DNA of 64,000 nt from Brienomyrus brachyistius (taxonomy: Eukaryota > Chordata > Actinopteri > Osteoglossiformes > Mormyridae). The translations under genes and the position numbers were made by a program. Of the stretch, positions 53,561 to 64,000 are shown in pieces; position 1 is the stretch's first letter, and each line of letters begins with the position of its first letter. The notes under the pieces were generated by a model. The model saw nothing but the letters and a program-made list of their open reading frames with translations, was not told where the DNA came from and did not search any database. The stretch spans positions 19,431,453-19,495,452 of the forward strand of contig NC_064553.1 in assembly GCF_023856365.1 (NCBI RefSeq). The letters run 5' to 3'.

Positions 53561-53944
53561 TTGATATGAAATATTTATAATTGTTACTTTGTAAAATTGT
53601 TACATATGTAATGTAATACATTGTATTTCAGGCCTGTGGTTAAAAAATTCAGGGCATAACTTAAATGCTTCAATAAAGTTTTAGACAAGACATATGCAGG
53701 ACTTCAGAGGTATTGCAGCTGTGCCCTGTAACATATTAACCTTTTTGTCAGTCACGATTAGGGTTTGTAAGATTCACCAATTCTCATCAGTGATTGGGCA
53801 TATCCTTGCCCGGATTAAAACAGCGTGTATCAGATATAATTTGGGATGAACTCGGGATGCATTGTTTCGAACGTCTTTGCATTGGTACAATCTGATTTCT
53901 TTATTATTATTAGAGGCACTGTATCTTTGTTTAGAAATGTGACC

Positions 53945-54150
53945 GATAATTTTATGTTACTATTAATTCCATATTGTATTGCATAACATCATATACTTTT
54001 GCATCGTATTGCGTCGCATCATGTTGAATCAAATTGTGTTAAACCGCACTGCATCACAATAAGGATGAATCATATCCTACTGCATTAGTAGTTGCTTCAT
54101 ATGTATTGCTAATGTATCGGATTGTTCCCAATGCATTGAGTGAATTTTAT
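53945..54150 (-). repeat. dispersed repeat, second copy
   Basis: Reverse-complement relative of 31905-32035, rich in CAT/GCAT words (GCATCGTATTGCGTCGCATC). Family unknown. Confidence 0.6.
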
Positions 54151-57100
54151 CTGCCTCAGTAATAGAGATGCACGTGTGCATGTTACAAAGAACTTATCCA
54201 AGATGCTGACCTGAACATATTACTCCTCTGACTGGGCAGATGTTAATGATGCTAAAGTCTTGGTTCACCCAAAATCATAATCAGAGGTGTCACAGGCATA
54301 ATTTTTATACAAGAAACTAGTGGAAAAGGGGTGTGTAATAAACAACCTAGATCACCAAAACAATACCCAATATTATTTAATCACAGTCCCTGCCAGTAAA
54401 GAATCACTGTTGTACATAAGTTACAATGTTTCACAGGTTTTTTTTTTCTTTTTGCAAACTTCCAGTTAATTTCCCCCATTACAGGAAACAAAAAGCAGAT
54501 TTGTATAATACAAAATGCAAACCAATTTTCACACAGTGAATTCCTTTACAAAGAAAAAATAAAAGACATAACGGCTACATCCACATCGGAGAAAGAATTC
54601 TAAACATTCCTTAATGGAGTATAATATAAAAACGTCTTTTTCTTGAAGTTAAATCTGTACCTCAGTTTAAACATTCTTTTACAAGACAACTTGGAAGTAA
54701 TCAAAAGCAATTACATTTCCCAAAGTGAGGACTTAAAAAAAATTAATAAAAAATAGAAAAATACCAACATCAGCCCAATCATGTTTCTATGGATTTAGTT
54801 ACTCTAGTTATTGAGAGCACTCAAAGTGACCAAGGAAAGTGACAGAAGGTAAGAGATATTTCCATTAGTGCACACATATTCACAGAACCAACACTCGTCA
54901 AAATCCTAAAGCTACAAGGTAAAACTACTGCTAGTGTGTGAAAGTTTCTTTTTGCTACTTTTTTGTATTTGCGTGCAAATGGCCAATCTGATATCTCCTT
55001 TGTAAACACTCCAAACTCACAGTGATCTCACCACTATTTTTTCCCAATAATTCACTAAAATTACAAACAAGCAACTGGTTGATCACAACGCTTTTCACTG
55101 ACAGACAGCATATGTTGTGTGATTTATTAGTTCAATGTGTGAAAATAAGATGCTTTGCACCCAGGGCAATAACACTGCAATTATTGGTTCAGTTTTGCTT
55201 ATACTTGCTAAGATTTGCAGGATATTACCCATATAAAACCAGCAATACTATAACTAAACAAAATTAATGTAGTTCTACTTAAGGTCAAATTATGGCGTCT
55301 TTATTAGATTTTGACTGGAAAAGCAAAACCTTAGTTTTAAAAGAAATGTTTTTCAATTTAAGCATTGCTGTGGGCCAGTGCATCTGTCAGACAGACATTA
55401 CTGCTGTGCTTACTAAATGCTTACTTTTTTTTTTTACATTTATAAGGGATGGAGGGAGATTAAATGCTTGGGGGGGAGGGGTTAAAATTCTCTCTTACAT
55501 TGGATAGTGGCTTTAAAATTTTTTACCTGTTTCATCTCTGCAGTCACACTGTGAGAAATACTGAGACAAACTAATATCTTGTATGAAGAAGCATTTTTTT
55601 ATATGCCTTCTGAAGTGTGTTTGAAAACAGACATTTTATAATGGTTAGGTACACAAATGTTACACATTCTGGCACTGAACTCCTTTGTCTCAGAAAGGAT
55701 AAGAGTTGCTCGGCTCTGCATGGGCAACCAGTTGAGAGATCTTGCATTACTGATTTGTAGAGACCATTTAATATAAATGCTGACTCAGAGCAAGTGGATT
55801 AGCAGTTGCACATTACAGTACTAAATATACACAAGTGTATGCACCCAAACATTAAAAAAGAGTTAAGAGCCTGCTGAAAGGCACATCAAAAAATGGAATT
55901 TAACAGCAATGGATGAAGATCAGTGATTGAATTTCTGTAAATCCATAAAGGGAAAGAGGCAGTCCACCATAGACTAATTAACAATTTACACACAAACTTG
56001 GAAAATGTCTTTAAAAAAAAGTGTGCGCACACACAAACATGCACACACAAATTTAAGCTCTCTTGCTATTATACTGGCAACTTCTTCAAAAATTGGACAC
56101 AACCTAATAGGTGGACTTCAAACATCATAGTCATCTCAAAAAGAATATAAACGGTTGCATTGTGAAGGACTTTCAAAATGATTTTCTACAAAGCCAAACT
56201 CATACAGGCAGTTACAGTTCTATTCTTTAGTTGCCAGCCAATTAATTTACTTTGACATTTACTAGTGATGTCTGCCAACAGTTCTTCCAACTAGTTTAAT
56301 GTAGTCTAATTGTTTAATGTTAATTTAAAAAAATATATAATCCTAAAGATGCAACCGGTGTCTCATTCTCTACATCTGTGCGTCTCAGCAGGGCTCTTTA
56401 ATATCCAATCTTGACGATTGCTTAAAATGTAAATAGCTCTTTCCCAAGCATTAACAACAATACCTGCAACAATGATAATAATAAATGCAATATTACACAG
56501 ATTATACTTAGTGAAACTGCACCAAAATTGGTGCTTTAATACTGTAGACTGTCTCGAGAGACCAGAATGTTGGTCTAAAAATACAAACAAATATCAGAAA
56601 GGGTCACGCCTGCAATACAATGTACCAAGAATGTACATTAGTTTCTGAATCCTCAGAGAAGAGTAATGCGAAAGCCATTTGAAGTAAAATGAGAGGGGAA
56701 GGAGTGTAGCACTCCTGTGAATGAGACAGCGTGTAGAACTTTCTAGTGCTTATCCTGATAACGCTACACACTACTCTCTGTACCCCAGGTTCATTTTTCT
56801 CCTCCTCCCTGCTGTTCTTCTTTGACTAGTCCATAACAAACACACCAACAAAAGCAATAATTCAGCAAGGCAAAGATAAATGTATCACGTGACAGTTATA
56901 GCCACTTACAGTAATGGAAAAATTAAGTCCATTTATCCAATTACGCACATCAATACACCAGAGGCAAAACTAACCACAACATCCTTAACTACTGAACAGC
57001 TGACGTAACTTTCAGCAGAATAAAAATGCTGGTTTGTGGTTCAAGCAAATCAAATGAACAACTATCTCAAGGTATGAACTTTTCTTAAGCCATTTGTGTT

Positions 57101-58590
57101 ACAGGACTCAAAGCTAAAAGAGAGAATTCAAAATATTTTGTCACAGTAGATGAAAGGAACCCAAGGGAATGCAGGCTAACTGTGAAAGACCAAAATGTTT
57201 CATTGCAGTCCTTATGATTACGATCTTCCCTCCTAATAAAAATGTATAAGCATTACAAGCAAACACACCAGCTCCCACAACAAATATATACAAAAATTAG
57301 CTAGTTATGAGGTGTCAAGAACTTAAGTAATATTTCAGGAAAATTAAACTTTTTCCATTACATATGCCTTGGTAAATGGCCTATAGAACAGGATTCAGAA
57401 AGACCGAATCAGACATCCATTTTACACATTAATAGGAATCTGTACATCGCTACATACTGAGCTACCATGTTTTATGGAGAAGGTTGTCCTAGCCCTTGGC
57501 TTCCCAATTAAATATGGAACCATAAAGAAGATACTGTACAACAGTCAGTAATAACACAACCTCAGGGAGCTCCAAGCATTAACCTATTAACTTCCATTTA
57601 GAATGTGTGAATGACTACCAAATACAACAGAAAGTATGGTGAGGATAAGAGTAAATTCCTACCCCACAATGGACTTGATAACATCAAAGAAACCTGGATT
57701 TTACTTTGTAGTCTGAAAAACAACTCAGTGGAACAAATAGCCAAGGCTAACCACAGGAAATGTGTTAGCAGTGGTTTTAGCAATTATGAAATCCATGTGT
57801 TAAATAACTGTCTAAAGCAAGACTGATTAGTACAATTTAAAAAACTTTTTTATTTTATTTTTAATAGATCTCAAAAGGTATATTTTACCTTATACATTTA
57901 TAAGCTGTATATTTTGGTGATATAACTACGGCTCTGTGAACCCTGGTTTAATGGTTCCCAGACCTGATGTCTGTAATGCCCAGTGATTCCATGCATTTTG
58001 TTCACTCAACCAAAACAAGAGTTTGGGGGTTAGTTTACCTGAAATATTATGATGGAATTCAACATGTAGCTGTGGTTCCCCAGGGAGTACGCGTAATAAC
58101 AGCTCCTCAGTGTTATTTTTCCCCAATTCTAGTCTAACGGATTGCACATTTTAATTCCAGCACAGCAATAGCGCACCTGCTAGTGAATTAAATCTTAAGC
58201 TCGAATCAGTTACATGATTGAAGAAATAAAAATGAAAACTTGTAGTAGGGTGTGTTAAAACACAAAGCCCAGGCCACCAGCCAAGTTCAAATCTCTGACA
58301 CTGTCTCCTCAGAGACCCCAGAAACAAAGACTACATTCAAATACACAGAGGTTCAACTTCACGGAAGTTAGAGAAAGGGGGGGTAAACAAAATAAAATGA
58401 TTTTTAAAGACCTGTACTTGACAAACTGACCAGAGCACTCCAAGCGCACGCTAATCACCTGGCACAGAAAAGAAACTATTTCCATTAGCATTCACTCAGC
58501 TTACAAATCAGAATATTAAGATTATATTGGTGTAATTTTAATACCACCACCAACAGCAGAACCAGGTTTTCCATTTTAGGTGACAGTAAC
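54151..58590 (-). other. AT-rich non-coding, probable distal 3' UTR of the minus-strand gene
   Basis: No coding exon seen on either strand. If the terminal exon at 62593 has a long 3' UTR, as many vertebrate genes here do, this would be part of it. Minus-strand AATAAA candidates are at about 57850, 55303 and 55122. Confidence 0.3.
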
Positions 58591-59694
58591 TGTCATAAGG
58601 CTGCTGGCATAGGACTCTGTGACCCTGGACTTCTTTGGGCCTGCACTGTTTCTTCCAGGGAGAAACCGTCAACTCAGCTTCGATGAGGTTGGAAAAAGGC
58701 CATCAGACCAACCTATCAGCGACCTCACCTCAACCCCCACTGAACAAGAAACAGACCCAAGAACGCTGATCATAAACCCAACCTGCTGTCTCCCCCCACT
58801 CCTTACTGCTCCCAAATGGTTACACAGAAAGCCAAAATGAGGAAAGCATTGTCTGATGTTAATGTAATCAAGACAAATACTCAAGCTTGGTCTCATTTTA
58901 ATGGTCTCAATGTGACTGATATAATATCAGTTTTAAAGTAATATGTCATAATATTACGAAGACCTAGAGAATTAGAAAAACCTTGCCTTGTTGGAAGGCT
59001 TCCCCATCCAGTCAACAAAAGGCCCTAATGACCTCACCATTGACATTCCGATTGACCAGTATACCCTGAAGGGGATCACAAAGATATCACAACCTTAAAC
59101 CAATATCTCTAAGTAAAACAATAACCATAACATTTGGTTAGAGACTGGTGTATCACCATCTTCAAAGAAAACCCATTGCTTGGTCTGGTATATAAGTAAG
59201 GGTCCACGAGACGATCGGGAGGTCATTTAGTAGCCAGAACTTCCCACATGGTAAGTGTTCTTAGCATGCTCATCATGTGTAGCCTTTATTTAGGAGACAC
59301 TCAGCAATCAGAGCTCCCACACACTGCTGCATGAGTTTGCATCTGTAGCCAGATCCCTTTTTCCAGTTATTCTGTGCACCCACAGCTGGAGTATCTTTTG
59401 TTGAATGTATGTCTTCTTGTAATATGAATAATGGTTATTCCCCTTTTGCCTGACTTTGCTTCAGTATGTTCTCAGTAGATCTCTTCTCTCCAGGACCTTG
59501 TGCAACTGCCCAAGCTTAGTTACTACCAGCTCTGAGGAGCTATGTGAATTGCCACGCTTGACTGGCCGTTTAAGTTGACATTGTATTAGTTGTAGTGACC
59601 CCTCAACATCTGAACTGAGCTCTACGTAACAGGTCTGTGGATCACCTTATCGACTAAGGCGAATCCGGTGTAACTCCACCACCAAGAACGAACA
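58591..59694 (+). mobile_element. possible solo LTR (about 1.1 kb)
   Basis: A block clearly less AT-rich than its surroundings, starting TGTCATAAGG and possibly ending ACGAACA. It has a TATA box in GGTATATAAGTAAGGG (about 59190) followed by a GC-richer stretch, as in retroviral-type U3/R. No matching target duplication was found at these exact limits, and no primer-binding site or coding region is present. The edges are provisional. Confidence 0.35.
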
Positions 59695-60745
59695 TTAAGC
59701 ATTAGTAAGGAGAGCCCAGAAGTAATCTGAATAACAAATGTCATGACTAAAAGATTCTAAATAAGTTTTTAGATTTGGTTAGATTTTGCTTTAAAGGGTA
59801 AGTAACTTTCCAAGTGCACTCGGAAGGTCCTACACACACATACAGAGCCTTTGGTTGTCCAATTGGATTCCGTTGTTGGGTCACTGTGCAGTTCCTTACA
59901 CTGTTTTGGTTGTATTGGGCATGGTGCTGTACTGTCAGAGAATAATTTATTAAACATTCTTTTAATCTTTAACAATTTAGCTTTTTGCTAAGCTGAGATG
60001 AACAACTCAAATAATTAGATTTATGTTTTTATTTATAATCCTTTAATCTGGGTCAAAAGACGAAAAGTAGATGCTAATTTTTGTAACTGTTAAATGTGTG
60101 TACACACACATTATATGCACATACAGACAGATTAAATTCCAGAATAAAATGGAATACTGTCCCACCAAAGTAGTCAAGGGCAATATATGCTAGACTGAAT
60201 TGTTCCTTTTTCAGACATACCAGTATATGTTTTTTACACACTGATAGGAGCAGGTAGTATTCTAGACAGTACACCAAAAACAATGTTAATTGGATAAGGC
60301 TGGGCAATATGAAGATATTATCAGTGTAAGCAATGATATCAGACAAGTAGCCTGGTGCAATATTTGATTGTGACTAACTGGAAATATCACATTTGCTGGG
60401 GAAGTAGCCTTAGGTTACACACAAAGCAAGACAAAAATGATCTATAAACTGGTTTTTAGTTCACCCTTTTAGTTTGTTTACGACGCAATTATTAGTATTA
60501 TTTCTTTTGTTAAAAAAGGTTATTTTTAAAACTCTTAAGTACCTTACGAGGTTTCAGTATATGTAAATGTCGATTACAATGGTGGAACACAGCTAAAGCT
60601 TACCGCAAGTTTGTGAACAACTACTTCAGATGATTTTATACGGTCTGCAACATGTTTTTAAAATATGATTAAATCCGGCTGACTGATCGATAGTTCTCCA
60701 AAGAGATTAAAAAACAAAGACTAGCACCACCACTAACCAGCACTG

Positions 60746-60799
<54 letters not shown>

Positions 60800-62592
60800 A
60801 ATTCATTTTGTTTTGTCAAGCTTTCACATTTTTCCATTTGCTCCACTTGGTATTACGCCTGCATATTCATTTTTAGATATCGCCCAGCTCTAATGTGTAA
60901 TGCCTCAACTGACCTGTTAGTAAGCAGTAATCATGCACCTTTTCCAAAACACAAAATTAACATTAGAATGGATAACGCTCAGTTAAACATCTGTACCAGT
61001 GAACAGAGGAGCAGCTAGCCAACATACAAACAGTCTTCCCTCCACTCCAGCAAAACCCTAAAATCCACCACTAATACAAACAACACAAACAACCCTTGCA
61101 AAGTCAAAATACTACAATCCATGCTAAAACATAACCTTTGGAAGTATGCACAAATTAATAATGTCAAGCTTTATCAAAACCTGTCAATTTGATAAGTAAA
61201 CAACAACCAATTATGTCAGGGAAAAAGATACATTTCATTATGCTGATTAAGGTCAAGTTTAGGCATTGGGTATAAGCTTCTTATTTCATGGAAAATAAAC
61301 ACTGGACATGCTCAGCTATTACAAGTACTGTAAATTGAGGCCTCCTCACAAGCTAATATAAACAGCAGGTCCTTTCTCCCCTATTTACCTAAAGGGTCAA
61401 GACGAACAGCACGCTAGACATATGATAATATGCTTGCATTATAAGTCCCCATAATTTTTTTCAATTTCAATAAGGTGTAAAACAAATCTGACTTATGCAG
61501 GCCAATACCAGACTTATCATACTCCTGAGAAACTTTTAAAAAGGAAAATGGAGGTGTTCAAAACCTAAGCAGTCACCTGTCTTGAAGGATGAGGAAACAA
61601 ATGTAACTTCTAATAAAGAGGGGATATTAGTGATATTTCAGGAAAGCAACAAAATTTCCCAAATCTTTAACTAATATATGTACTATGGATATGGCTTAAT
61701 TGTTACACATCTTTGTAAATGTGTACATGCCTATAAAAACAAGTACACATCTAAAAATCTGATTACTCTAAAATTTCAACCAAAGCAAATTCAACTGATG
61801 GTCACATAGAACTTGAGAGAGTGATAGTAAAAGTTCAGTTTTAATACTTTATATCAGGGTTCTCAAATTCCAGTACTGGAGGGCCAGAATCCAACACAGT
61901 TTGCCTATTTCCCTGCTGAAACACATCTTAAATGGGCTAATTGCCAGGTTTAGAAGGTTTCTACCTTACACCAAGACTCTCATTTAAGAACAGCATTGAA
62001 TTTCCTTTGAAGTACAATTACTTGAGATTGTCTGTAACCTTCAGTTGAAACAGTCTAAGCTTTTGGGAATGTAATGTATGCACACAGAACAATGATACTG
62101 AATAACTTAGCATTTCTACCAAGTTCTCAGTAATAACAAGATCTTTCCACAGGAAAAGAAAAATGTACGGTCAACTGTCAAAGTCAGTAGAATTCCCTAC
62201 TACTTCCTGAAGGCCTCCACAGTAAGACCGCAAGTGAGCAGACTCAATAATTGCAGACATCGTTTCATAACCACTTAAACTGAAATTATAAAATGTATCA
62301 AATAGTCAATCTTGAAAGCTGTTCTCATTTTAGCCATAGCCCTTATTATGACTAAATCACGACAACCTGGAAACCTAAAACGGTCTCATTTAGATTGAAA
62401 AAGGGTAAGCATCCTGAAATATCCATGCTAAAATTTCAGTAAAGTTTGTAATGCTTTAGTACAACGGCTGATCCATGAGGGCATACAGATCCTGTGTGCT
62501 GCCATGGATACATATGACAGGAAGGGTGGGTTTACAGTTCACACACCCTTGGTGCAGGTATAGATAATGGTGGTAAATCTGATGAGCCATGT
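59695..62592 (-). other. AT-rich, probable proximal 3' UTR of minus-strand gene
   Basis: Directly follows the stop codon (TAG, complement at 62593-62595) on the minus strand. No other exon was seen. Contains the (CA)n run at 60747-60796. Confidence 0.4.
60747..60796. repeat. (CA)n microsatellite
   Basis: Pure CA run of about 50 bp. Confidence 0.97.
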
Positions 62593-62740
62593 CTAGTGGA
62601 CCACACCATTTTTCTGCATGTCAGGGCCGCTGGGACCCAAGTCTCCAGAAAGACAGAGGGAAGAAGTCTTGCTGGACAGAGACAGCATACTGCTTCCCAC
62701 ACTGCTATCCTGTGCCATGCTGGAGTCATTAGAAGTCTCA
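62593..62740 (-). CDS. terminal coding exon of an unidentified minus-strand gene (rc3h1 by synteny only)
   Basis: On the minus strand, after the acceptor ATATATCTAG, the exon supplies the last base of a codon and then 48 codons: ETSNDSSMAQDSSVGSSMLS, LSSKTSSLCLSGDLGPSGPD and MQKNGVVH, then TAG. The serine-rich composition looks like a disordered regulatory C-terminus. The phase (+1 base) exactly completes the AC left by the exon at 63244-63344, forming threonine. The polypyrimidine tract of the acceptor is a CT microsatellite (complement of 62753-62779). I do not recognise the protein. Because human ZBTB37 is followed by convergent SERPINC1 and RC3H1, roquin-1 (an mRNA-decay E3-type protein with a long 3' UTR) is a candidate. 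This is inference only. Confidence 0.7.
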
Positions 62741-62748
62741 CTAGATAT

Positions 62749-62783
<35 letters not shown>

Positions 62784-63243
62784 TGAACATATCATCACAG
62801 CTCGTTATCTAAACCTTAATTATTTTACTGTAGTGGGGGAAATTTTTTAAAACCATGAACTTATATTTTTTTTGTCTGATTTATTATGTGTATTCTCTGG
62901 TCTTTCCCACGTAGATGGGTGACTTAAGGGATTTAGCCTGTGTGTTATGAACATAAAGTCACATCTCATCACTTAAATGTTCTTAAACATTAAGGTGTAC
63001 TGGAGAAATATGAATGTCATCGTTAGTCTTTGCTCATGAAGATTTTCAGGTGTTCTGATGATTCTGCAGGGCACTGGAACTGCAAAACATACTCTACTGC
63101 CATTCAGGTTAAGCATTTTGTCATAGCTATTACTCCTCCAGCTGTTATAGTACTTCCTGTTTTTAAAATTTAAATGCTACAAATAACCTTAGGCAGGCAA
63201 CTTAATAAATACAATTCCCATAAACGTGAGAGAGGATTCTCAC
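62741..63243 (-). other. intron of minus-strand gene
   Basis: 503 bp between GTGAGA (donor at 63243) and CTAG (acceptor at 62741). Contains the GA/CT microsatellite next to the acceptor and nothing else recognised. Confidence 0.65.
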
Positions 63244-63344
63244 GTGAGAGCCAGAGAGAGGTCTTCCAGCTGGACTTTGTGGTCTGGAAGACCGTTTTCT
63301 GTGGGTTTCAGCTTGTAGTGGACCTCACGCGGTGAATGATTCTC
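63244..63344 (-). CDS. penultimate coding exon of the minus-strand gene
   Basis: After a T-rich acceptor (TTTTTTTAATAG) the minus strand encodes ENHSPREVHYKLKPTENGLP, then DHKVQLEDLSLAL and AC. It ends at the donor CAC|GTGAGA, 33 codons plus 2 bases. GC content is much higher than the flanks. Phases at both sides are consistent. Further upstream exons lie beyond 64000. Confidence 0.72.
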
Positions 63345-63444
63345 CTATTAAAAAAATAAAATAAAATAATTTATGAGCCACACAATTCAAACATAAATTT
63401 TTTTCTCACTCCAAATGACAAATCCATGAAATCCGAAGGTGATA

Positions 63445-63970
63445 CAGTGGCTTGCAAAAGTATTCAACCCCCTTGAAAGTCATGCTGACTGTCTGGAGTA
63501 CAAAATATATATGCAGAGTTTTCTCAAACAACATTTATGTTGAGAACTCTTTTGCTCTGTTATATTTTCAAATGCCAAAACAGATCAGTTGTGTACTAAT
63601 ATTAAAAATAGAAAATATAAAAACGTGATACATGCTTAACTCTATTGAGAATCTGCACCACTATTTGAAATCTGCTGCTAAGGGATTCTATCCCAACCTA
63701 GCTAATCTGTATATCTGTAGCTAATAATTTCTGAACAATATGCAAAACTGGTTTACCCCAGATGAATTAAAGCTGTTACTGCAGCAAAGGGGTTCTCAAC
63801 ATAACATTATTGTGTCGGGGTTGAACACTTATGCAAACAATAAATTCTTCTTAAGTTAAATATCTATTGGAATTGGTTTACTTCAGCTATGGAAATGATT
63901 GTTGCAGCATATGAGTGTCATGCAGAAAATTGTGACTTTCAAGGAGGCTGAATACTTTTGCAAGCCACAG
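63445..63970. mobile_element. 526-bp Tc1-type MITE
   Basis: Terminal inverted repeats of 38 bp (63445-63482 and 63933-63970), starting CAGTGGCTTGCAAAAGTATT, with 3 mismatches. The left side has TA just before the end, as for Tc1/mariner insertion; on the right the TA is mutated. Inside, no transposase similarity. It lies in an intron of the minus-strand gene. Confidence 0.88.
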
Positions 63971-64000
63971 TTCATTTTCATGAGTAGTTATATTTAATTC

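Noticed and set aside
58619..58896. Frames of 73-75 codons on both strands
   Set aside because: Lie in the LTR-like block. No family resemblance and no splice sites.
62755..62779. Arg/Glu-rich coiled-coil-like frame over the GA repeat
   Set aside because: An artefact of the microsatellite read on the plus strand. The minus strand carries the real exon boundary.
1..64000. tRNA genes, rRNA, CRISPR arrays, bacterial operons
   Set aside because: None seen. Pol III A/B boxes found belong to SINEs without a complete tRNA fold, and the DNA is vertebrate.

Overview
This is vertebrate nuclear DNA, almost certainly from a teleost or other ray-finned fish. It has spliced genes with consensus GT/AG junctions, low gene density, and a repeat set typical of fish: several Tc1/mariner families, hAT elements, BEL/Pao, CR1-like LINEs, tRNA-derived SINEs and a Polinton/Maverick. 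There is no operon structure. The species cannot be named from this sequence alone.

Three host genes are visible. (1) The last four coding exons of xpr1, the phosphate exporter (+ strand, 7334-10087), followed by a 3' UTR of up to about 3.6 kb. Its earlier exons lie outside the window. (2) A complete zbtb37 coding sequence, a BTB/POZ and C2H2 zinc-finger regulator (+, coding exons 36318-37309, 43419-43518 and 44391-44906, 535 aa), with a probable non-coding first exon ending at 35736. (3) The last two coding exons of a convergent minus-strand gene (63344-63244 and 62740-62593) with phase-matched splice sites. I do not recognise its protein. The human neighbour order (ZBTB37, SERPINC1, RC3H1) makes rc3h1 a reasonable guess, and no more than that. 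A long AT-rich stretch (54.2-62.6 kb) would be its 3' UTR.

The rest is layered mobile DNA. 0-3.8 kb: a BEL/Pao retrotransposon broken by a mariner. 4.5-6.5 kb: a CR1-like LINE tail, a dispersed repeat and a SINE. 14.5-16.8 kb: a Tc1 fragment, then an 1843-bp non-autonomous hAT with an 8-bp target duplication. 17.2-21.6 kb: the most notable block, a decayed Polinton/Maverick (adintovirus-like) element with minor-capsid (penton-type) pieces, an adenain-like cysteine protease and a protein-primed family B DNA polymerase, scrambled by an inversion, a hairpin duplication, frameshifts and a deletion. 21.6-23.1 kb: a CR1-like LINE whose reverse transcriptase frame is still open. 24.4-27.1 kb: a second LINE family with a CR1 fragment nested in it. 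27.4-28.5 kb: a SINE, a second BEL/Pao piece (integrase) and a fold-back MITE. 29.2-34.7 kb: CR1, SINE, duplications and a Tc1. The 6.1-kb zbtb37 intron holds two Tc1 remnants, a 1.0-kb hAT with a BED-finger relic and an exact 8-bp target duplication, and a 280-bp element. 47-54 kb: SINE, microsatellites, a MITE, CR1 pieces and a Tc1 derivative. The window ends in a Tc1-type MITE.

The three genes do not form a pathway. They share a neighbourhood (human 1q24-q25 homology), and the mobile elements sit in their introns, UTRs and intergenic space. All identifications come from reading translated sequence and repeat ends by eye. No database search was run.
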